Shown here one piece after another: positions 43,336 to 51,091 of a DNA stretch of 64,000 nucleotides; the first letter of the stretch is position 1, and every line of letters begins with the position of its first letter. Source of the stretch: VRUE01 sp963729995. GTDB lineage: Bacteria; Actinomycetota; Thermoleophilia; Solirubrobacterales; 70-9. Below the pieces are notes generated by a model. It had not been told where the DNA came from, made no database searches, and worked only from the letters and a program-made list of their open reading frames with translations. A program made the translations under genes and the position numbers. The stretch lies in NCBI GenBank assembly GCA_963729995.1, contig CAVSPF010000001.1, positions 248,001 through 312,000 on the forward strand, written 5' to 3'.

Positions 43336-44886
43336 TTGAGCGGCGTCCTGGCCGGGGTGGGCGTCCTGCTCGCCGCCGCAGCGAGCGCCGCAGCGATCCT
43401 GGCGCAGCCGGGCCGCTTCCGCGCCGCGGCGATGCTCGTCGCGATCGCCCTCTTCCCGGTCCTCATCGCCGCCGACCAGTGGCACTCGCACCAGATAGTC
43501 GACCTGCGCAACCATCCCGCCCGCCTCCTCGGCTTCGGCGCCGCCGCCCTCGCCGCGGCCGCCGCGCTCGCCGCCGCCTTCCGCCGCTGGCCGCTGGCCC
43601 TGCCGCTGGCAATCGTCGCGGCGCTTCCCTTCCGCATCCCGCTCGAAGCCGGCGGCACCACCGCCAACCTCCTAGTCCCCCTCTATCTCGTCATCGCCGG
43701 CGGCGTGCTGGCCGCTGCGACCAGGGGTTGGACGTCTGGCAGAGCGGCTCCTCCGGCGGGTGGGTCCCCTGCGGCGACAGGACCCGCCGGCTGGCTGCCC
43801 TTCGTCCTTGCCGGTGTCGTCGTCCTCTACGCCCTGCAGACGCTGTACTCGCCGGACTTCTCGAAGAGCCTCCAGAACGTCTGCTTCTTCTTCGTCCCGT
43901 TCTCGCTGGTCTACGCGCTGCTGCGCGATGTGCGCTGGGATCGGAGGCTGCTCACCCTCGTGCTCTGGGTTGTCGCCGTCGAGGCGATCGCTTTCGTGAT
44001 CGTCGGCTCGGTCGAGTACGCGAGCAGGAGCCTCTTCTGGAACGACCAGGTGATCAAGTCGAACGAATTCCACACCTACTTCCGCGTCAACTCGGTCTTC
44101 TGGGACCCGAACATCTACGGGCGCTGGCTGGCGCTGGCGATCGTGGTCGCGATGGCCCCGCTGCTCTGGGCGAGGCAGCGGCGCAGCCTGGCGCTGCTCA
44201 CCGGCCTCGTCGCCGTTCTCTGGTTCGGTCTCGTGCCCACCTTCTCGCAGTCGAGCTTCGCCGCCCTGCTGGCCGGCCTCGCCGTGCTGGCCGCGCTGCG
44301 CTGGAGCCTGCGCTGGACGCTGGGCGCCGCCGGCATCCTCGCCGTCCTCGCGGTGCTCGTCGTGCTGCTCGCCGGCGGCTCGTCGAAGATCAGCTTCCCG
44401 CGCCTCAACATCGACACCAGCGGCCGCGCCCAGCTCGTCTCCGGCGGCCTCCGCCTCTTCGCCCAACGGCCGCTCTACGGCTACGGCTCGGGCTCCTTCC
44501 CCAAGGCCTACAAAGAACACTCGAAGAAGCACAGGGCCCCCGTCTCCGTCTCCCACACCGAGCCGATAACCGTCGCCGCGGAGCAGGGCGTGATCGGCCT
44601 AGTCGCCTATCTTGCCCTGCTCGCCGCCGCCCTCTGGACAATGGGGTCTGGCTTGTTCGTCTCTCGCGCGGGTGGCGCCGCAGGGGGTGGTGGGTCCCCT
44701 GCGGCGACAGGACCCGCGGGCCTGAGCACCTACGTCGGGCGCGTCGCGGTCCTCGCCGCCTTCGTCGCCCTCCTCGTCCACACGCTGGCCTACGCGGGCT
44801 TTTTCGAGGATCCGATCACCTGGGTCCTGCTGGCGGTTGGGGCGTCGCTGGCGGCGGCGGCGCCCGCGGTCCGCGACGCCACGTAG
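43336..44886 (+). CDS. O-antigen ligase/polymerase-like membrane protein (Wzy_C)
   Basis: TTG at 43336 gives a 516-residue protein with about twelve helices. The large outside loop contains RVNSVFWDPNIYGR, KISFPRLNIDTSGRAQL and PLYGYGSGSFPKAY followed by SHTEPITVAAEQGVIG, the typical Wzy_C/O-antigen-ligase loop. It would polymerise or attach surface glycan. Two copies of the peptide GGSPAATGPAG, encoded by a 29-base DNA repeat, interrupt loops at about residues 142-152 and 452-462. Confidence 0.85.
   Translation: MSGVLAGVGVLLAAAASAAAILAQPGRFRAAAMLVAIALFPVLIAADQWHSHQIVDLRNHPARLLGFGAAALAAAAALAAAFRRWPLALPLAIVAALPFRIPLEAGGTTANLLVPLYLVIAGGVLAAATRGWTSGRAAPPAGGSPAATGPAGWLPFVLAGVVVLYALQTLYSPDFSKSLQNVCFFFVPFSLVYALLRDVRWDRRLLTLVLWVVAVEAIAFVIVGSVEYASRSLFWNDQVIKSNEFHTYFRVNSVFWDPNIYGRWLALAIVVAMAPLLWARQRRSLALLTGLVAVLWFGLVPTFSQSSFAALLAGLAVLAALRWSLRWTLGAAGILAVLAVLVVLLAGGSSKISFPRLNIDTSGRAQLVSGGLRLFAQRPLYGYGSGSFPKAYKEHSKKHRAPVSVSHTEPITVAAEQGVIGLVAYLALLAAALWTMGSGLFVSRAGGAAGGGGSPAATGPAGLSTYVGRVAVLAAFVALLVHTLAYAGFFEDPITWVLLAVGASLAAAAPAVRDAT
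43753..43790. repeat. in-frame palindromic repeat, copy 1
   Basis: Nine-bp perfect arms (43753-43761 and 43782-43790) flank a core shared with copy 2. The 29 bases 43759-43787 are identical to 44689-44717 and translate in the same frame as GGSPAATGP within a loop of the O-antigen ligase. Confidence 0.75.
44676..44717. repeat. in-frame palindromic repeat, copy 2
   Basis: An 11-bp perfect hairpin (44676-44686 with 44696-44706, 9-base loop) leads into the 29-base repeat 44689-44717 shared with copy 1. It is read in the same frame, giving GGSPAATGPAG again, near the last loop of the ligase. Confidence 0.75.
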
Positions 44887-44889
44887 GCT
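44884..44889 (+). promoter_or_regulatory. -10-like box of the flippase gene
   Basis: TAGGCT overlaps the TAG stop of the O-antigen ligase gene and ends 6 bases before the GTG start of the flippase, the leaderless spacing. Confidence 0.35.
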
Positions 44890-44895
44890 CTCGCC

Positions 44896-46458
44896 GTGTC
44901 GGGATACCTCCGCCGCCTCGCGACGACCGGCGCGGCTTACACCGCGGCAAGCATCGTCTCGAAGCTGATCGCGGTTGCGCTCCTGCCGCTCTACACGCGC
45001 TACCTGACCACGGCCGACTACGGCGCCGCCGAGGTGATGTTCGCGGCGGTCGTCTCGGCCAGCATCGTGGTCCGCCTCGGCACGATCGAGGCGCTCCTGC
45101 GCTTCTACTACAAATCCGGCGAGGACCCGGCCAGGGTGGTCGCCACGTCGTTCGCCGCCCTGTTCTGGCTCGCGGCGCTCGCGGCCCTGGTTGCGCTGCC
45201 CTTCGCGAAGCCGATCTCGGAAGCGCTGCTCCCGCACTCCGAAGCGCTGCTCAACGGCTCCGCGCCCGAACTGGCTCGGATTGCGATCGGCGGCCTCTGG
45301 GTCTCGACGATGTTCGAGTACCTGCTCACCCTGTTCCGGCTCGAGGAGCGCGCCCGCGCCTTCTTCGTGACGACGATCGCCAACGTCCTGGTGACGATCG
45401 CGCTGACGGTCGTGCTGGTCGTCGGCGAGGGCGAGGGCGCCCGCGGCCTCCTGCTTGGCAGCTACGCCGCCGGCGCCGCCTTCGTGCTGGGGCTGATCGT
45501 CGTCCACCGCAGCCGCCTCTCGCTTCGCGTCGACCGCGCTCTGCTGCGGCGGTTGATGCGCTTCGGCCTGCCGACGATGCCGGCCGAGCTCTCGCTCTAC
45601 CTGCTCAACTTCGTCGACCGGATCATCATCGTACGCAGCGCCGGCCTTGCCGAGGCCGGCCTCTACTCCCTCGCCGTCAAGTTCGCGCAGGGCGTCAACG
45701 TGCTCGTCCGCGGCTTCCAGCTCGCCTTCCCGCCGCTCGCCTACTCGATCCGCGACGACGGCGAGGCCCGCCGCGCCTACGCGGCCATCGTCACCTGGTT
45801 CATCGCCGGCTGCGCCTTCGTGGTCACCGGCATGTGGCTCTTCTCGCGCTGGATAGTGCGGGCGCTGGCGACGCCGGAATTCTTCGGCTCCTACGAAGCG
45901 ATCGGCCTGATCGCCACCGGCGTCACGCTCTACGCCCTCTACATGGTGCTGGTGGTGATCCTCGGCCGCACCGGCCGCACCGAGCTCAATCTCCCGGCGA
46001 CGATCGCGGCGCTCCTGGCCAACATCGCGCTCAATCTCGCCCTCGTTCCCCCGCTCGGCATCGTCGGCGCTGGCATCGCCCTGGTCGCCTCCTACCTGGT
46101 CGTCGTGGGGCTGATGTACGCGTTCACCCAGCGCCTCTTCCCGGTGCCCTACGAATGGCGGCGCCTGGCCCGCATCGTCCTCGTCTCAGCCGCCCTGGTC
46201 GGCCTCGGCGAGTGGCTGCTGCCCCCAACCGGCCTCGTCGGCTTCCTCGCCCGCGCCGCCCTCTGGCTCGCCTACCCGCTCGCCCTCCTCCTCAGCGGCT
46301 TCTTCAGCCCCCACGAGCGCCGCCGCCTGGCGGAGCTCCGCCACCCCGCCACCATCCTCGCCGCCCTCCACACCCTCCTGCAACAGCCCGCAGCGGTGGA
46401 CGGCCAGGTCCCCGAGGCCTACGAGGCCGAGCTGATGGACGAGGACTCCCGAGCCTGA
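44896..46458 (+). CDS. polysaccharide flippase (Wzx/MOP family)
   Basis: The 520-residue protein has twelve to fourteen membrane helices. It opens with SGYLRRLATTGAAYTAASIVSKLIAV and has PLYTRYLTTADYGAAEV near residues 32-48, a hallmark of polysaccharide exporters. It would move undecaprenyl-linked glycan units across the membrane for the O-antigen ligase-like protein encoded just upstream. The short acidic tail is unusual but not diagnostic. Confidence 0.88.
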   Translation: MSGYLRRLATTGAAYTAASIVSKLIAVALLPLYTRYLTTADYGAAEVMFAAVVSASIVVRLGTIEALLRFYYKSGEDPARVVATSFAALFWLAALAALVALPFAKPISEALLPHSEALLNGSAPELARIAIGGLWVSTMFEYLLTLFRLEERARAFFVTTIANVLVTIALTVVLVVGEGEGARGLLLGSYAAGAAFVLGLIVVHRSRLSLRVDRALLRRLMRFGLPTMPAELSLYLLNFVDRIIIVRSAGLAEAGLYSLAVKFAQGVNVLVRGFQLAFPPLAYSIRDDGEARRAYAAIVTWFIAGCAFVVTGMWLFSRWIVRALATPEFFGSYEAIGLIATGVTLYALYMVLVVILGRTGRTELNLPATIAALLANIALNLALVPPLGIVGAGIALVASYLVVVGLMYAFTQRLFPVPYEWRRLARIVLVSAALVGLGEWLLPPTGLVGFLARAALWLAYPLALLLSGFFSPHERRRLAELRHPATILAALHTLLQQPAAVDGQVPEAYEAELMDEDSRA

Positions 46459-46470
46459 GGAAACGCGGCA

Positions 46471-46514
46471 CGGCGCGTATCTGCGTCCTCGGTCGCTCGC
46501 GTGCGGAGCACGCC
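46471..46514. repeat. 44-bp dispersed repeat, copy A
   Basis: Matches 49808-49851 at 42 of 44 positions. It contains a small palindrome CGTGC-GGA-GCACG. It lies in the 95-base gap between the convergent flippase and glycosyltransferase genes. Confidence 0.7.
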
Positions 46515-46553
46515 ACGCTCCGTGCGTCCTCGCCTGGCGCCGTCTGGCCCGCG

Positions 46554-47480
46554 TCAGGTGGAAGTGATCATGTCCCTGACCCCCTTGCCGTGGCCAGGGA
46601 GCAGGGCCTGGCGGGCGTGGGCCCAGTAGACGCGGCCGGGTTGGTTGGGGAGCACGGTGGCGGCTAGGGCGCGGAGGGCGTAGGACCAGGCGGTGAGGAT
46701 GCGGACCGCCAGCGCCGCGGGGCGGGAGTGGTGCTTGCGCATGTAGAGGTCGCGGTTGCGGTGGAATTCGACGATGCGGGGGAGGCCGGCGGCGAGGTCG
46801 GTGGAGAGCTGGTCGTGGTGGATGGCTCGCGCGGCGGGGACGAAGAGGGTCTTCCAGCCGGCGTCGGCGAGCCGCTTGCAGAAGTCGCACTCGTCGTAGT
46901 AGACGAAGAAGTCGGGGTCGAGGTAGCCGACCTCGGCGGCGGCCTCGCGGCGCACCAGCAGGGCGCTCGACTGCGCCCAGTCCACCGCGCGGGTCCTGTT
47001 CCCCTTGCTCTGAACCGTGAAGAGGCGGTGCAGGAAGGCGCCGGCGATCAGCGCCGTTCCCACGCCCGGGAAGCGCCAGGCGCAGGGGACCGGGCGGCCG
47101 TCTGAGCTCAGCAGCTGCGCGCCGGCCGCGCCAGCGCGCGGGTCGGCGTCGAGCGCCTCGATCAGCGCTGCCGCCGCTCCCGGCTGCAGCTCGGAGTCCT
47201 CGTTGAGCAGCAGGCAGTAGCGGCCCTTGGCCGTGCGCAGCAGCGTCGAGTCGTTCTCGGCCTTGCCCGCCCGCTGCTCCAGGGCAATGAGGCGAAGATC
47301 CGCGCCGAGCCCCAGCACCGCCTCGGCCGAGCCGTCCTCGGAGGCGTTGTCGAGGACGAGGATCTCGCGCTCCACCCCGGCCGGGTGGGTCCGGTCGATC
47401 GCCGCGAGGCACGCGAGCAGATGCTCACGGCCGTTCGTGTTCACGATGCAGTAGGAGAGCGCGGGTGTCACTGCCGCCAC
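46554..47480 (-). CDS. family 2 glycosyltransferase
   Basis: The 308-residue GT-A enzyme has CIVNTNGREHLLACL near residues 11-25, VLDNASEDGSAEAV near 42-55, NEDSEL near 93-98 as the DxD-like metal site, and FFVYYDECDFCKRL near 190-203. A weakly hydrophobic segment lies near the end. It is the rhamnosyltransferase-like WbbL group and adds one sugar to a surface glycan. GTG at 47480 is divergent from the next glycosyltransferase by 14 bases. Confidence 0.87.
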   Translation of the reverse strand: MAAVTPALSYCIVNTNGREHLLACLAAIDRTHPAGVEREILVLDNASEDGSAEAVLGLGADLRLIALEQRAGKAENDSTLLRTAKGRYCLLLNEDSELQPGAAAALIEALDADPRAGAAGAQLLSSDGRPVPCAWRFPGVGTALIAGAFLHRLFTVQSKGNRTRAVDWAQSSALLVRREAAAEVGYLDPDFFVYYDECDFCKRLADAGWKTLFVPAARAIHHDQLSTDLAAGLPRIVEFHRNRDLYMRKHHSRPAALAVRILTAWSYALRALAATVLPNQPGRVYWAHARQALLPGHGKGVRDMITST

Positions 47481-47486
47481 GATAAT
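47481..47486 (+). promoter_or_regulatory. -10 box of the GT4 gene
   Basis: GATAAT ends 8 bases before the ATG at 47495, with only 14 bases between the divergent start codons, so the transcript must be leaderless or start inside the neighbour. Confidence 0.4.
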
Positions 47487-47494
47487 CGCCCACC

Positions 47495-48607
47495 ATGCGT
47501 GTACAGCTGGTCGATCCCTCGGCGTTCACCCCGCCCTACGACCGCGCCCTCGCCGCTGCCCTGGCTCGCGCCGGCGCCGAGGTCGAGCTGCTGACCAGCC
47601 GCTTCCTCTACGGGCCGATCCCAGAGCCTGAGGGCTACCGGGTGGAGGAGCGCTTCTACCGGCGCAGCGCCCGCCGCGGCCTCGAGGCGCCCGCCCGCCG
47701 CGCCTTCAAGCTGGCCGAGCACGTGTCCGACATGCTGCGCCTCCGGCACGCCGCCGACGCCGATCTCATCCACTTCCAGTGGCTCACGGCCCCGCCGCTC
47801 GACGCGCTGCTGCTGCCGCGCCTGCGCCCCCGCGTGATGACCGCCCACTACGTCCTGCCGCCGCGCCCGAGTCGCCGCCAGCTCGCGAGCGCCCGCTCGG
47901 TGTTCGGCCGCATGGACGCAGTCGTCGCCCACTCCGAGCACGGGGCGGCGCGGTTGCGAAGCGAGGTGGGGCTCGAGCCCGGCCGGGTCCGGGTCATCCC
48001 CCACGGCGCCTTCGACTACCTGACCCGGCTGGCGGGTGAGAAGCCGCTGCCGCCGGAGCTGGAGGGCGCCGCCGGCCCGGTGATCCTCTTCTTCGGCCTG
48101 CTGCGCCCCTACAAGGGAATCGACACGCTGCTGGAGGCGTTCCGCCGGGTCGACGGGGCCGAGCTGTGGATCGTCGGCAACCCCCGGATGGACGTCGAGC
48201 CGCTGCGCAGGGCGGCGGCGGAGGCGTCGGGCCGGGTGCGCTTCGTCACCCGGTTCGTCGAGGACGCCGAGCTGCCGGCGATCTTCCGCCGCGCCGACGT
48301 CGTCGTCCTTCCCTACCGCGACGCCGAGCACTCGGGGGTCCTCTACACCGGCCTGGCGTTCGGCAAGCCGATGGTGCTGACGGCCGTCGGCGGCTTCCCG
48401 GAGCTGGCCGAGCAGGACGCCGCGCGCCTCGTGCCGCCCGAGGACCCCGCGGCGCTGGCCGCCGTCCTCGCCGAGCTGGTCGGCGATGAGGGCGCCCGCG
48501 CCGAGCTGGGCGCCGCAGCCGCCCGCGCCGCCGCCGGCCCCTACTCCTGGGACGAGGTCGCCCGCCAGACCCTCGCCCTCTACGAGGAGCTGCTGGACGC
48601 GAGATAA
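47495..48607 (+). CDS. family 4 glycosyltransferase
   Basis: The 370-residue GT-B enzyme starts MRVQLVDPSAFTPPYDRAL. Its C-terminal domain has FFGLLRPYKGIDTLLEAF near residues 197-214 and the retaining E-x7-E-like motif around PYRDAEHSGVLYTGLAFGKPMV near 273-294, typical of GT4. A GT4 enzyme in this locus would add a nucleotide-activated hexose to the lipid-linked glycan. Confidence 0.88.
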   Translation: MRVQLVDPSAFTPPYDRALAAALARAGAEVELLTSRFLYGPIPEPEGYRVEERFYRRSARRGLEAPARRAFKLAEHVSDMLRLRHAADADLIHFQWLTAPPLDALLLPRLRPRVMTAHYVLPPRPSRRQLASARSVFGRMDAVVAHSEHGAARLRSEVGLEPGRVRVIPHGAFDYLTRLAGEKPLPPELEGAAGPVILFFGLLRPYKGIDTLLEAFRRVDGAELWIVGNPRMDVEPLRRAAAEASGRVRFVTRFVEDAELPAIFRRADVVVLPYRDAEHSGVLYTGLAFGKPMVLTAVGGFPELAEQDAARLVPPEDPAALAAVLAELVGDEGARAELGAAAARAAAGPYSWDEVARQTLALYEELLDAR

Positions 48608-48611
48608 CGGC

Positions 48612-48656
48612 CCCGGTGCTCCTTTTGAACCTATGAGGGACAAAAAGAGCACCGGG
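48612..48656. terminator. 16-bp hairpin after the GT4 gene
   Basis: Arms 48612-48627 and 48641-48656 pair with one mismatch around a 13-base loop. The arm contains a run of A/T on the loop side (CTTTTG/CAAAAAG), not after the stem, so classical intrinsic termination is uncertain. The hairpin fills the gap before the next glycosyltransferase. Confidence 0.55.
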
Positions 48657-48660
48657 AGCA

Positions 48661-48666
48661 GATAAT
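48661..48666 (+). promoter_or_regulatory. -10 box of the membrane GT2 gene
   Basis: GATAAT ends 6 bases before the GTG at 48673 and directly follows the hairpin 48612-48656, suggesting a new leaderless transcript after the terminator-like stem. Confidence 0.4.
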
Positions 48667-48672
48667 CCGCCG

Positions 48673-49797
48673 GTGCTCGCGGCCGCCTTCTGGATCTGCG
48701 TGGGGTTGATCGTGTACACGCACGCCGGCTATCCGCTGGTGTTGCGGACGCTGCTGGCCCTGCGCCGCCGCCCGACCCTCCGCCCGGGCGCCTGGGAGGA
48801 GCCGCCCCGCGTCTCGCTGATCGTGGCGGCCCACGACGAGGCGGACGTGATCGCCGCCAAGGTCGCCAACGCGCTTGCCCTCGACTACCCGCGCGAGCGG
48901 CTGGAGGCGATCGTTGCCTCCGACGGCTCCGGCGACGGCACCGTCGAGAGGGCGCGCGCCGCCGGCGCCGACCTCGTCCTCGACCTGCCCCGCGGCGGCA
49001 AGGTCGCCGCCCAGAACGCCGCCGCCGAGCGCGCCTCGGGCGAGATCCTCGCCTTCTCCGACGCGAACAGCGCCTGGGCCCCCGACGCCCTCCGTCACCT
49101 GGTCGAGCCCTTCGCCGACCCGGCGGTCGGCTACGTCTGCGGCCAGGTCCGTTTCCTCGACTCGGGCGGCGACAACGTCGAGGGGTCCTACTGGCGCTAC
49201 GAGATGGCCGTGCGCGAGATGGAGTCGGCCCTGGCCGGGATCACCGCCGGCAACGGGGCGATCTACGCGGTCCGCCGTGACGCCTACATCCCCCTGGCGC
49301 CGGCCGGCAGCCACGACCTCTCCTTCCCGTTCCGGCTGGCGAAGCGCGGGCTGCGCTCGCTCTACGTTCCCTGGGCGCGCGCCGAGGAGAAGCTGGTGCC
49401 GACGCTGGAGGGGGAGCTGGCCCGCAAACGGCGGATGATGGTGGGGATCTGGGACATCGTCGCCGGCGAAGGGATGCTGCGGCCGCGCGGCTACCCGCCG
49501 CTCTATGCCTTCGAGCTGGCCTCGCACCGCCTGCTGCGCTACCTGACGCCGTTCCTGCACGCGGCGGCGCTGATCCTGAACCTGGCCCTGCTCGGCCACG
49601 GCTGGGCCTACACGGCGACGCTCGCGATCCAGCTCGCCGTCCTCGCCGCCGCGCTGCTCGGGCGCTGGCTGCCGCTCGCCCCGTTTCGCGTCGCCCGCTA
49701 CTACGTGATGACGACCGCCTCGATCGCCGCCGGCCTCTGGGACCGCCTGCGCCACGGGCCTCCCGGCGCCTGGGAGAAGGCGGCAGGCACCAGGTGA
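48673..49797 (+). CDS. membrane family 2 glycosyltransferase
   Basis: The 374-residue protein has an N-terminal helix (about 3-20), a GT-A domain with VSLIVAAHDEADVI near 47-60, ASDGSGDGTVE near 82-92 and SDANSAW near 121-127, a GNGAIYAVRR motif near 195-204, a RKRRMMVGIW motif resembling the Q/RxxRW acceptor site, and two to three C-terminal helices. It is a processive-type polymer glycosyltransferase or a transferase using membrane acceptors. Confidence 0.85.
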   Translation: MLAAAFWICVGLIVYTHAGYPLVLRTLLALRRRPTLRPGAWEEPPRVSLIVAAHDEADVIAAKVANALALDYPRERLEAIVASDGSGDGTVERARAAGADLVLDLPRGGKVAAQNAAAERASGEILAFSDANSAWAPDALRHLVEPFADPAVGYVCGQVRFLDSGGDNVEGSYWRYEMAVREMESALAGITAGNGAIYAVRRDAYIPLAPAGSHDLSFPFRLAKRGLRSLYVPWARAEEKLVPTLEGELARKRRMMVGIWDIVAGEGMLRPRGYPPLYAFELASHRLLRYLTPFLHAAALILNLALLGHGWAYTATLAIQLAVLAAALLGRWLPLAPFRVARYYVMTTASIAAGLWDRLRHGPPGAWEKAAGTR

Positions 49798-49807
49798 CGG
49801 ATGTGAC

Positions 49808-49851
49808 CGGCGCATATCGGCGTCCTCGGTCGCTCGCGTGCGGAGCACGCC
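49808..49851. repeat. 44-bp dispersed repeat, copy B
   Basis: Matches 46471-46514 at 42 of 44 positions. It lies in the 153-base gap before the sugar transferase gene. Beyond the repeat, this gap contains no gene I can support. Confidence 0.7.
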
Positions 49852-49950
49852 GAACCAGTACTGCGACCTGCTGCTCGCGGCGACGTTCGTCGCCACGCCA
49901 GAATCCCTGCGTCCTTGATCTGCTTGGTCACATCCGCCCCTGGTAAAGAG

Positions 49951-50514
49951 ATGCCAAGAATTTTCGACATTGCTCTCGCCGCCGTAGCGCTTGTGGTCCT
50001 GTCGCCGGCCCTTCTGATCGCGGCGATCGCGATCAAGCTCGGCAGCCGCGGCCCGGTCCTCTACCGACAGCGTCGCGTGGGTAAGGACGGGCGCGAGTTC
50101 GAGATGCTGAAGCTGCGAACGATGGTGCGGGGGTCCGACCCGGTCGGCGTCGGCACCATCGTCACTCGCGACGATCCTCGAGTGACCCGGCCCGGCCGCT
50201 TCCTGCGCCGCACCTCGCTCGACGAGATCCCCAACCTGATCAACGTGCTGCGCGGCGAGATGGCGATCGTCGGCCCGCGCCCCACGATCCCCGCCCAGGT
50301 GAAGGACTACACGCCCCACCAGCACCGCCGCCACGAGGTTCGCCCGGGGCTGACCGGCTGGGCGCAGGTGCGCGGCCGCGCCGGCATTCCCTGGGAGGAG
50401 CGGATCGAGCTCGACGTGTGGTACGTGGATCACCGCAGCGCCCGCCTCGACCTTCGCATCCTCGCCCGCACCGCCTGGCTGCTGATCACGGGCCACGGTC
50501 TCGCCCCGGATTAG
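49951..50514 (+). CDS. initiating sugar transferase (bacterial sugar transferase family)
   Basis: The 187-residue protein begins MPRIFDIALAAVALVVLSP, a membrane-dipping helix. Conserved motifs include PVLYRQRRVGKDGREFEMLKLRTM, TRPGRFLRRTSLDEIPNLINVLRGEM and VGPRP, then RPGLTGWAQVRGR. It is the PglC/WcaJ-type phosphoglycosyl transferase core that loads a sugar-1-phosphate onto undecaprenyl phosphate. ATG at 49951 is preferred over a start 36 bases upstream because it gives the family N terminus. Confidence 0.92.
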   Translation: MPRIFDIALAAVALVVLSPALLIAAIAIKLGSRGPVLYRQRRVGKDGREFEMLKLRTMVRGSDPVGVGTIVTRDDPRVTRPGRFLRRTSLDEIPNLINVLRGEMAIVGPRPTIPAQVKDYTPHQHRRHEVRPGLTGWAQVRGRAGIPWEERIELDVWYVDHRSARLDLRILARTAWLLITGHGLAPD

Positions 50515-50535
50515 CATCGCGCCCCGGTCAGCACG

Positions 50536-50541
50536 TAGGGT
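50536..50541 (+). promoter_or_regulatory. -10-like box of the GNAT gene
   Basis: TAGGGT ends 7 bases before the GTG at 50549, again the leaderless spacing. Confidence 0.35.
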
Positions 50542-50548
50542 TTTCGAC

Positions 50549-51091
50549 GTGACCCATCAGCCCAAGGTGAGCCTGCGCTCCTTCGAGCCCGGCGATGCCG
50601 CCGCCGTGCACCGCTGGTTCAACAATGCCGAGGCGACCAAGACGCTGATGGAGCAGCGGGAGAGCTTTTCGCTCGAGGACGCAGAGGGCTGGGTGCGGCG
50701 GGCGATGGACGACTCCAGCGAGGACCGCAAGTACGCGATCGTCGTCGAGGGCTACGAGGAGCCGGTCGGCTTCACTGCGCTCTACGGCCTCTTCCGCCAG
50801 ACGGCGCCGGAGCTTGGCGCGCTGATCGGCGACGACGTCCGCGGCAAGGGGGTGGGCCGCCGGGCCGAGGCGCTGACGATCGCGAAGGCGTTCGACGAGT
50901 TCGGCGCGCACCGGGTCTACGGGCGGATCCCGGCCCGCAACGAGGTGGCGAAGAAGACGGTTGCGGGGCTCGGCTGGAAGTACGAGGGGACGATGCGAGC
51001 CCACCTGAACCGCCCCGACGGGGTCGACGACTGCGAGGTCTGGGGCGTCCTTCCCGATGAGTTCCGCGCCGCCGCCGCGGACCTGCTGTGA
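50549..51091 (+). CDS. GNAT-family N-acetyltransferase
   Basis: The 180-residue protein has the RimJ/RimL-like acetyltransferase layout: VSLRSFEPGDAAAVHRWFNN at the N terminus, PELGALIGDDVRGKGVGRRAEALTI near residues 91-115 with the acetyl-CoA loop, and VYGRIPARNEVAKKTVAGLGWKYEG near 127-151. In this locus it may acetylate an amino sugar for surface glycan. The stop overlaps the next gene's GTG. Confidence 0.85.
   Translation: MTHQPKVSLRSFEPGDAAAVHRWFNNAEATKTLMEQRESFSLEDAEGWVRRAMDDSSEDRKYAIVVEGYEEPVGFTALYGLFRQTAPELGALIGDDVRGKGVGRRAEALTIAKAFDEFGAHRVYGRIPARNEVAKKTVAGLGWKYEGTMRAHLNRPDGVDDCEVWGVLPDEFRAAAADLL

Noticed and set aside
43479..46667. A 1062-codon open frame on the plus strand across the O-antigen ligase and flippase genes
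   Set aside because: Its product is Arg/Pro/Ala-rich low-complexity sequence and it overlaps two clear membrane-protein genes; long antisense or shifted open frames are expected at this GC content.
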